DNA of 47,500 nt, taken from positions 1,087,501-1,135,000 of the forward strand of contig CAUJGJ010000093.1 of NCBI GenBank assembly GCA_963170055.1. Direction: 5' to 3'. A model generated the notes under the pieces. It saw only the letters and a program-made list of their open reading frames with translations. It did no database searches and was not told the origin of the DNA. Below are positions 42,862 through 47,500 of the stretch, piece by piece. Numbering within the stretch: position 1 is the first letter of the stretch; each line of letters begins with the position of its first letter. A program made the translations under genes and the position numbers. This DNA comes from Halisarca cf. caerulea. Its lineage: Eukaryota > Porifera > Demospongiae > Chondrillida > Halisarcidae.

Positions 42862-43867
42862 TGTGTGTGTGTGTCTGTGTGTGTGTGTATTTATGCGTGC
42901 ATACTCAGGCTTGTAAGTGGTACAGCTTGGCTGATAATTGACAAGTACAACGTTTTAGCAGTATAGCTCGATTTCTTAATGTTTACAACTTTTTTAAGGA
43001 AAATCTGGGCGATTTTCAGCATCAGTACTGTTTCTTCGTTTTAGCAGATACTTTTAAACAGTGCGATAGGCTGTCTGAAGGTTAATATCAATCCTAAGTT
43101 AGTCCGTGCGATGTCACCGCGATCGCGTTTACCGTTTCTGAGCAGTGAAGCGTCTGCGTGGAATTTATGCATAGAAAGCACATCTTCGGACGTTCATGAC
43201 CCCCTTTAGCCACACAATGATAGCACATGGTTCGTTATCAGTGATTCGATCGGTTTTGTAACTGCTAAACTTGCCACTTTTTGTACACAAATAATGGGCA
43301 CGACGCGGATCGGTGACTACTCTGACGTCACACCCAAGATGGTGGATTTTGCTGCGGTTTTGGAAGAATTTACCGGAAGTGAGCGTTTTTCTGTAAAGCA
43401 AAAGCTCTCAAGCAACTTCAAACCCACTTTTAGGTCGTTTTAGGTGATTCTCTATTACATATCAAAAATCATCAAAACATGTCAGTCTTTAAGGGGCAGC
43501 TGTTAGTAGGTGGGATTTTTCAGTGTCCCACTTATGATACATAAGTATGTACCATGCTGTGTGAATTTTTTATCTTTATTTTGTGAATTAGAAATGAGTG
43601 GACGAATCTTGCCCCCTCTGAGAATTGAGCTTATCAATGTGGACATGCAGTTTCACCTCTCTTTTTCATAAGAATGTCTCCCTTCTTCCCCCACAAGCAT
43701 AGAATTTTGTAATAAAAATGTGGGAATGTGCTATGAGAAGGGAGTTAATCCGTGTTATGTCATGCTACTGTTAAATCTTTTAGATTCAGCTTAACAAGCA
43801 AAAATCATCTCAAAACCCCGTTAACTACCTGGAAAAAGAAGACTTGGAGCTGATGCGTCCACCATCA
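25947..43867 (+). CDS. RCOR: CoREST / REST corepressor (RCOR), nine exons, both ends incomplete
   Basis: Exons 25947-26057, 29629-29682, 31461-31544, 31654-31785, 31945-32027, 33560-33666, 34326-34398, 37788-37889, 43784-43867; about 276 residues, all GT-AG with matching phases (1,1,1,1,0,2,0,0). ELM2: [26 protein letters not shown], then [18 protein letters not shown] and [16 protein letters not shown]1: [20 protein letters not shown] followed by [18 protein letters not shown]. Linker: [17 protein letters not shown] and a helix ([14 protein letters not shown]) that in RCOR proteins binds LSD1. Known role: nuclear scaffold joining HDAC1/2 (through ELM2-SANT1) to LSD1. SANT2, which contacts nucleosomal DNA, is not in the window and should follow. 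The N-terminus before exon 25947 was not found. Confidence 0.9.
26540..26705. mobile_element. about 165-bp pogo/Tigger-like MITE
   Basis: Begins CAGTGAAGCCTCTGCAATCT and ends AGAAAGGTTTTACTG: imperfect inverted termini of the same family as 23933-24108. Confidence 0.55.
27374..28435. mobile_element. 1062-bp hAT-like non-autonomous element
   Basis: Ends CAGGGCTGTAAACTAAC and GTTAATTTTCACCCCTG (inverted, four mismatches) flanked by a 6-bp duplication CTTATT (27368-27373, 28436-28441). Motif ACTAGCCC/GGGCTAGT recurs near both ends in both orientations, as transposase subterminal sites do. No transposase frame. Confidence 0.7.
29629..29682 (+). CDS. RCOR: RCOR exon (start of ELM2)
   Basis: Acceptor ctttag, donor gtttgt. 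Completes Asn, then [17 protein letters not shown], equivalent to the MRVG..YQAVVPDF motif of RCOR proteins. Confidence 0.88.
29683..31460. other. RCOR intron, TACG-rich
   Basis: No exon seen besides the flanking ones. TACG/TATG tracts at about 29692, 29750, 29925, 30005, 30370, 30800, 30890 and 31315-31350; a short MITE-like end CAGTGAACCTCTTATAGC near 30045; palindrome at 31039-31080. Confidence 0.5.
31039..31080. repeat. 42-bp near-perfect palindrome
   Basis: 19-nt arms TCTTTGTCTTATAGAAGGA (31039-31057) and its exact inverse (31062-31080) around TACT. Confidence 0.93.
31461..31544 (+). CDS. RCOR: RCOR exon (ELM2)
   Basis: Acceptor gtgtgcag, donor gtgaga. 27 full codons including [17 protein letters not shown]. 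Confidence 0.88.
31654..31785 (+). CDS. RCOR: RCOR exon (ELM2 core)
   Basis: Acceptor acttag, donor gtattt. [20 protein letters not shown] and [19 protein letters not shown], the strongest RCOR match in the window. Confidence 0.95.
31945..32027 (+). CDS. RCOR: RCOR exon (SANT1, helices 1-2)
   Basis: Acceptor atgcag, donor gtgagt. [18 protein letters not shown] and KNFQRIRSM. Confidence 0.95.
32028..33559. other. RCOR intron inside SANT1
   Basis: Holds TACG tracts (32080-32100, 32375-32392, 32435-32480, 32875-32900, 33055-33072, 33500-33530) and a local direct repeat AACCTAGCCTAGCC (about 33359 and 33442). No exon found. Confidence 0.5.
33560..33666 (+). CDS. RCOR: RCOR exon (SANT1, helix 3)
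   Basis: Acceptor tacgtag (33557-33559), donor gtatgt. [20 protein letters not shown] then basic residues. A longer overlapping frame at 33499-33738 is a shadow; only this frame continues the SANT domain. Confidence 0.93.
34326..34398 (+). CDS. RCOR: RCOR exon (linker)
   Basis: Acceptor aacag, donor gtgtgt. One nucleotide completes Trp, then 24 hydrophilic codons ending [10 protein letters not shown]; the RK.PK motif precedes the LSD1-binding linker in RCOR. Confidence 0.8.
34866..36344. mobile_element. 1475-bp TIR element with CGTATTACGATCGTA arrays, TA target
   Basis: Inverted ends CGGTACGCGTCATTAAAAAG (34868) and the inverse ending GACGCATACCG (36342), about 33 bp with two mismatches, each flanked by TA. 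Subterminal copies of CGTATTACGATCGTA and variants cluster at 34908-34930, 35615-35725 and 36200-36310. A second element interrupts it (34933-35608). No transposase frame, so it is non-autonomous. Confidence 0.8.
34933..35608. mobile_element. 676-bp TIR element nested in the previous one
   Basis: 16-bp perfect ends CAGTGTTCTCCCCAGG and CCTGGGGAGAACACTG. ATTTG occurs on both sides (34927-34931, 35609-35613), an apparent 5-bp duplication with an extra A on the left. It splits the array of the outer element, so it is the younger insertion. CAGTG ends suggest a hAT-related family, not certain. Confidence 0.75.
37788..37889 (+). CDS. RCOR: RCOR exon (LSD1-binding linker)
   Basis: Acceptor attgtag, donor gtgagc. 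34 codons, [18 protein letters not shown] and a charged helix [14 protein letters not shown]; equals the GMFLSQEDV...LRQLDMEL region of RCOR. Confidence 0.85.
38129..38912. mobile_element. 780-bp TIR element with TA target
   Basis: Left end CAGTACTGTGAATC then AAAAAAAATTGACGACA (38131), right end TCGTCAATTTTTTATGCACTG (to 38910), both flanked by TA. Subterminal AACCGGAAACCGTCAAAC is repeated near the right end (about 38785 and 38815). Mariner-like MITE. Confidence 0.6.
39285..41467. mobile_element. 2.2-kb TTAA-flanked TIR element containing a dead retrotransposon fragment
   Basis: Ends AGGTCCACTAACATGTTTTT (39289) and inverse AAAACATGTTTTAGTGGAGCT (to 41463), flanked by TTAA at 39285-39288 and 41464-41467. 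TTAA targets fit piggyBac or Kolobok. The interior is a decayed non-LTR endonuclease domain (about 39420-40330) and other non-coding sequence. Confidence 0.65.
39420..40330 (-). pseudogene. broken APE-type endonuclease domain of a CR1/L2/Jockey-like retrotransposon
   Basis: Read on the - strand in shifting frames: [11 protein letters not shown], then [10 protein letters not shown] (the Glu of the catalytic TETWL motif), a stop/frameshift near 39900, then [11 protein letters not shown] and [11 protein letters not shown], another break, then LLINGDLKY and [19 protein letters not shown]. These follow the order of exonuclease-endonuclease-phosphatase domains in non-LTR elements with AP endonucleases, different from the restriction-like nuclease elements at 2.5-7 kb. 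Several frame breaks make it non-functional. Confidence 0.75.
41804..43492. mobile_element. 1.7-kb relative of the TTAA element, carrying the GT microsatellite
   Basis: Left end AGGGCCACTGACATGCTTGG (41808) plus GATGATTTTTGATATG; right end is the inverse ATCATCAAAACATGTCAGTCT (to about 43488). The left target is TTGA, the right TTAA. Left termini resemble the 39289 element (AGGTCCACTAACATG, then GATACCCAT about 60 bp in), so both belong to one family. Confidence 0.65.
42365..42892. repeat. GT microsatellite with higher-order repeat
   Basis: About 530 bp of TG/GT repeat interrupted by four copies of a TGTGTATGCATGCATTGTG-type motif (42540, 42628, 42724, 42810), spaced 86-96 bp. Frames with Cys-Val or His-Thr repeats are artefacts of this repeat. 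Confidence 0.95.
43784..43867 (+). CDS. RCOR: RCOR exon (linker end, before SANT2)
   Basis: Acceptor ttttag, donor TCA|gtaagt. 28 codons, [16 protein letters not shown] and [10 protein letters not shown], corresponding to IQ..KQ in the RCOR linker. Confidence 0.83.
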
Positions 43868-43954
43868 GTAAGTGTTGTGAAATTTTGGCTACTGTCTGTT
43901 TTTTACTAGTGTATTTACATTCATATCTTTTATTGTTTTTTTTTTTAATTGTAC

Positions 43955-44707
43955 GGTACCAATCACTTAAAAGTTGCTAAATCGTATCGTTTACACGCTG
44001 ACAATACGTTTCGAAAACACTACGTTTAGTACAAAAAGACGCCGTGAACACTGTACGCTTCAATCGTAGCGTTCGTGACTAATTTTCTACCGAGAAGTGT
44101 TAAGACTTCAGAATGTTTCCCCCTTGAATAGAGAAACTTATATTGTGGAGAGATCTAATCTTTTTCTTGTCTTCGTCGAGAGAAACAACTTGTGTAAGTT
44201 CAAAAAAACATTGTGCTGAACTGTGCGTATAATATTGCTAGAAGTGGTACGTAGACTACCTGATCAATGCTTGCGAAGAATTGTTTCTGTTTCTTCATAT
44301 CGCTGTGGAAACTTGCGAATTCCAAGTATGTTAGCTAATAGACCTATCTAGGCCTTCTTCATTTATAGAAGCTTCTGCATAGTCGGCGGCGCTTTCAGTC
44401 TTTCCTGGGTCAATACGCGAAACCAAATCATTTGCATATTGACTAAAAAAACAACACCGACTTGGATAACTAAATCGTTATACATTCAATACCAAACTTC
44501 GCATTGTTTCATCAAGCTTTCGGCAAATGCGTGGCTGTTATCCCGCCAGGTGATGCGAAAATAGCCACCTTTAATTGAATTCGGCCATATTTTCTATTGT
44601 ACCGTGCATGTACGGTACGCCGAGAAAACGGTACGTTTCGAGGGACGGTACTCTGAGAACACGCCGTACAAATGATACGATTTAGCAACTTTAAAGTGAT
44701 TAGTACC
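43955..44707. mobile_element. 753-bp TIR element
   Basis: Ends GGTACCAATCACTTAAAAG and the inverse CTTTAAAGTGATTAGTACC; the match continues through GTTGCTAAATCGTATC, about 38 bp with few mismatches. CGGTACG motifs recur inside (44610-44650). GTAC lies at both borders. No transposase frame. Confidence 0.7.
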
Positions 44708-44819
44708 ATATGTTTCTATTGTTTGTTGATTTTCAATATACGTATGAAGTGGACTTTTTTACCTGCAAACAGTTTTGCACCACAGCAATGTCCACCCGAG
44801 AGATGAGAAATTTCAAGCA

Positions 44820-45423
44820 TTAAGGTGGCAGGTCAGCCGCCATTTGCAGCAGCTATGAATATAATTATCAGGCCATGAATATAATTATGGAGCGCTCACT
44901 AGTATACCTGATCATCGTTGTACCATTTTTGACGCTTTATTCCTACACGAAGCCCAGTGTTATCATCAAAATTCAACTGAGCGTTCATCTAAGTACGGTG
45001 AATGATCGTATGTATGGATTTCCCGAAATTCTGTTCTTCCACTGCGCCACGACACCTAAACTATGCCGAAAATGGCAATTTTGCACCCGCAGCAATGCAA
45101 AATAGTTGATTTTCGGTTAAACCGAGGAGATTCCCAAATTCCATACATACGATCTGAAATACGAGGGTAAGCTACAAGTTTGTGTCCAAATACACTTGTT
45201 ACGTTGCAATTTGACTCGATAAAGTGTCAAAGTACACCGAACAGAAGGAGCTTCGTTTCTGCTGCGGTGAATGACTTTTTTATTTACTCTTTGGCCTGCA
45301 CAGGTTTAATAATTAACTCAGTGAGATGAATAAGAGTAGTTGCACTAATATCGTTCAGCAACATCAATATAACAGCTCAAGTTTTTGCAAAAATTGTGTG
45401 GGCGGACCAACCCGCCACCTTAA
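44820..45423. mobile_element. 596-bp MITE with TTAA target duplication
   Basis: GGTGGCAGGTCAGCCGCC (44824) and inverse GGCGGACCAACCCGCCACC (to 45419), flanked by TTAA at 44820-44823 and 45420-45423. Different termini from the 39285 family. Confidence 0.75.
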
Positions 45424-47500
45424 TACCCAATTTCTTTGAAACCAGAAGAAATGTAAGAATAATTGCCAATGCTATAAACTCCTGATATGCAATGTTCTCA
45501 CATTCCGGTCTTTTTTGGTTGATTTAAAGGATTTTTCAATTGATTTGACATACATTTTGTTTAAATTGACGTTCTTTTCATTGCAATTAATGCGTTTTTC
45601 ATTGTAATTAATGGAAGCGCTATTGCACACGTTTGGAGTAAATTTGAAGCAAAATCTACTGGCAAACGTTTCTCAGTATGTTTCGTTTTCAAATACTCTT
45701 CTTCGTCCTTGGACGAAAGATGCCTCTTTAGCTGGTATTCTGTGGCTCAAATGCTTGCACAAGGCGCCAAAAAGACAAGTAAATATTTCATCCACCATTC
45801 ACAATCTTGCACCACACCACTAAACATTCGGCAAAGGCTTTTATATAACCCCTAAGGTTCTAAACAAAGGGGTTGAGAGTTTGTAAGCTTTTCTGTAATT
45901 CATTACCCCCTCCAAAGAGGTACCTCTCAAACAGTTTCTTCGTTAATGCTCAAGTCTTCGTAAACCTCCTAAGGAAAGTGATATATAGTCTCCGAAAACT
46001 AAAGTTTAAGAACTTCAAAAGTGAAATGTCCTGAGTGAAGTTGGGCTATTACCTGGAAAATTACTCCAAACTTAAGCTATAGTGCTTCCTTTGATTGCAA
46101 TGAAACATGCGTCAATTCAAGTGAAGCGTCTGTCAAATGAAATGAAACATCCCGTAAACCAATCGAAAAAGACTATTATTATTATTGTATAGAATGAGGC
46201 TTCTCTGAAGTTGTTATTTGATGTTTCCACTACTGCTGTTCTATTCTCATATGCCACTTGCTCGTTTTTGCATTAGACTGGTTGTCTATGGTGCATGCAA
46301 GCCGAATGTCAACTGTGAATAAAGTCTTTAAATTTATTGTAATTACCCATGATGTTTGGCAAGAATATCTTAATGTTCTTGAAATCATTGTGCTAGCCTG
46401 TAATAAGCTACATAGTTACTAATGACACCTTCTATGGCATAATTACGAGTGTAGCGAGCTTTCTATTTCCGTCGTGTTAGCGGAGTGGGTTTGAGCTACC
46501 CACGCATTTGATTTCTTTTCGGGTAACATTTGTTCGATTTAGTCCCATTTTAGGTCACTTTGAACGCGAATTACTCGGAAGATGCTTGTCGAAATTTGCA
46601 GTAGCTAAAACTGGCAAAAGGGATGTTTCTGCTCTTCGAGGCTAGGCAAGAGATTCGTTCGAAAGTCTAACTAAAACTTCGCTATTTAGAGAAATAAAAA
46701 ACTCACTTTCTGCCTCCTGATACCGAATAGCTCTATTGTAGAAAAGCAATTGACACATTAAAGCACAGAACTAGGCCATATCTCGGGACGACTTTTTGTT
46801 TGTTGAAATTTGTCTTTGCTTTTGGCAGGGTTCTGACTGTTTTGTTTGGGGGCTGCGAATTGGTCAGCCATCTCGGTCGACATGTCGCCACGTAACGGTC
46901 ATGTGTACATGACGTCGACGTTGACCACGCACTGTCTCGTGAGTACTGCGCTTTGCGTACATCTAGTATGTTTACTAAAACGCTGTCCAATGGGTGTAGT
47001 CCCTCAGGGACTGTGATCAAAAGACGTGACACCTTTGATGGCGACAGGTGGTAACTAGTATGTACTTACTCCTAATAGCCTACTAAATCGTTAACGATAG
47101 CATAGACTGTTTGCATGATATTGATTAGGGTGTTTCAAAGCTCAGTAAGTTGCTGAAATCGAAGGCACCGAATGTATTATGCCTGCTATCGTGGTACTAT
47201 GAGATGTTTTGTCTAACATCAAGAAGGAACTGAACTGTGTATGTATATGTTTGAATAACAAGTCGTCTACTGTTTTGTACGTACGTAATTAGGCTTCACT
47301 GTTTTTACATACATTATTTACATCAATTTTACATGCAAGTGAAAGTATATCTTGTTGTGTTGCATTTTTATTAATCCTGTCAGCTAATACTGATGTATAC
47401 TTATTTGGGAATATATGTAGTACTGTATGTGCACAAATTTTCGTGGAATGAAACTTTCACAGATCAGCGATTTTCACATTTTCACTGTTTTTATTTCATG
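45424..47500. other. rest of RCOR intron to window end, no exon seen
   Basis: I looked for the SANT2 domain (W...E......A...YG) in + frames and did not find it. The last 100 bp contain ATTTTCGTGGAATGAAAC, a MITE-like stretch also hinted at near 37010. Confidence 0.4.

Larger units (their letters stand above)
37890..43783. other. RCOR intron, 5.9 kb, mostly transposons
   Basis: Outside the elements listed (38129-38912, 39285-41467, 41804-43492) I see no exon or further repeat family. The flanking exons join in phase 0. Confidence 0.5.

Noticed and set aside
42312..42966. Long frames of Cys-Val and His-Thr repeats on both strands
   Set aside because: Pure translation of the GT/AC microsatellite; open in all frames because the repeat has no stops.
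45611..45823. Search for SANT2 of CoREST in the last 3.6 kb
   Set aside because: The frames seen lack the W/E/YG pattern of a SANT helix set; SANT2 is assumed beyond the window.

Overview
The window is eukaryotic and intron-rich, AT-rich, packed with TA, GT and TACG-type microsatellites and small inverted-repeat transposons. A secreted-type alpha-galactosidase and a CoREST-type corepressor point to an animal. Low gene complexity, short coding exons and tyrosine-recombinase retrotransposons suggest an early-branching metazoan, most likely a sponge; that placement is inference. Coordinates below come from reading splice sites and reading-frame phases by eye.

Layout. (1) 1-1425: the last two exons of an unidentified + strand gene (stop at 351-353), convergent with a small three-exon - strand gene encoding a 79-residue protein I do not recognise. 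(2) 2.5-7.2 kb: two degraded copies, in opposite orientation, of a non-LTR retrotransposon whose C-terminus carries a zinc knuckle and a restriction-like PD...D nuclease signature, set among long TA tracts. (3) 8006-25432, - strand: a complete six-exon GH27 alpha-galactosidase gene (1200 coding nt, 399 residues) with signal peptide and both catalytic aspartates. (4) Its intron 4 (about 12 kb) holds a 10-kb composite of a tyrosine-recombinase retrotransposon (DIRS/Ngaro type): a nearly complete - strand copy (gag-like, RT-RNase H and YR genes) next to a + strand YR-only copy. (5) 25947 to beyond the right edge, + strand: nine exons of a CoREST/RCOR gene (ELM2, SANT1 and LSD1-binding linker; SANT2 lies outside the window), head to head with the galactosidase gene and probably sharing its promoter region. 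Its introns hold many non-autonomous DNA transposons (TA-, TTAA- and hAT-like target duplications), one nested in another, and a broken endonuclease domain of a second type of non-LTR element.

The most interesting system is the DIRS-like composite. The full-length copy has a GT-AG intron (21431 down to 17318) that removes gag, RT-RNase H and a minisatellite and joins a 71-codon leader exon to the recombinase. The neighbouring + strand copy carries exactly this exon-exon junction (12510/12511) with no intron. It is therefore the reverse-transcribed copy of a spliced recombinase message, still an intact gene, and its 3' half forms a 2086-bp near-identical inverted repeat with the full-length copy. 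The 635-bp spacer between the arms contains the last 46 nt of 18S rRNA followed by ITS1-like sequence.
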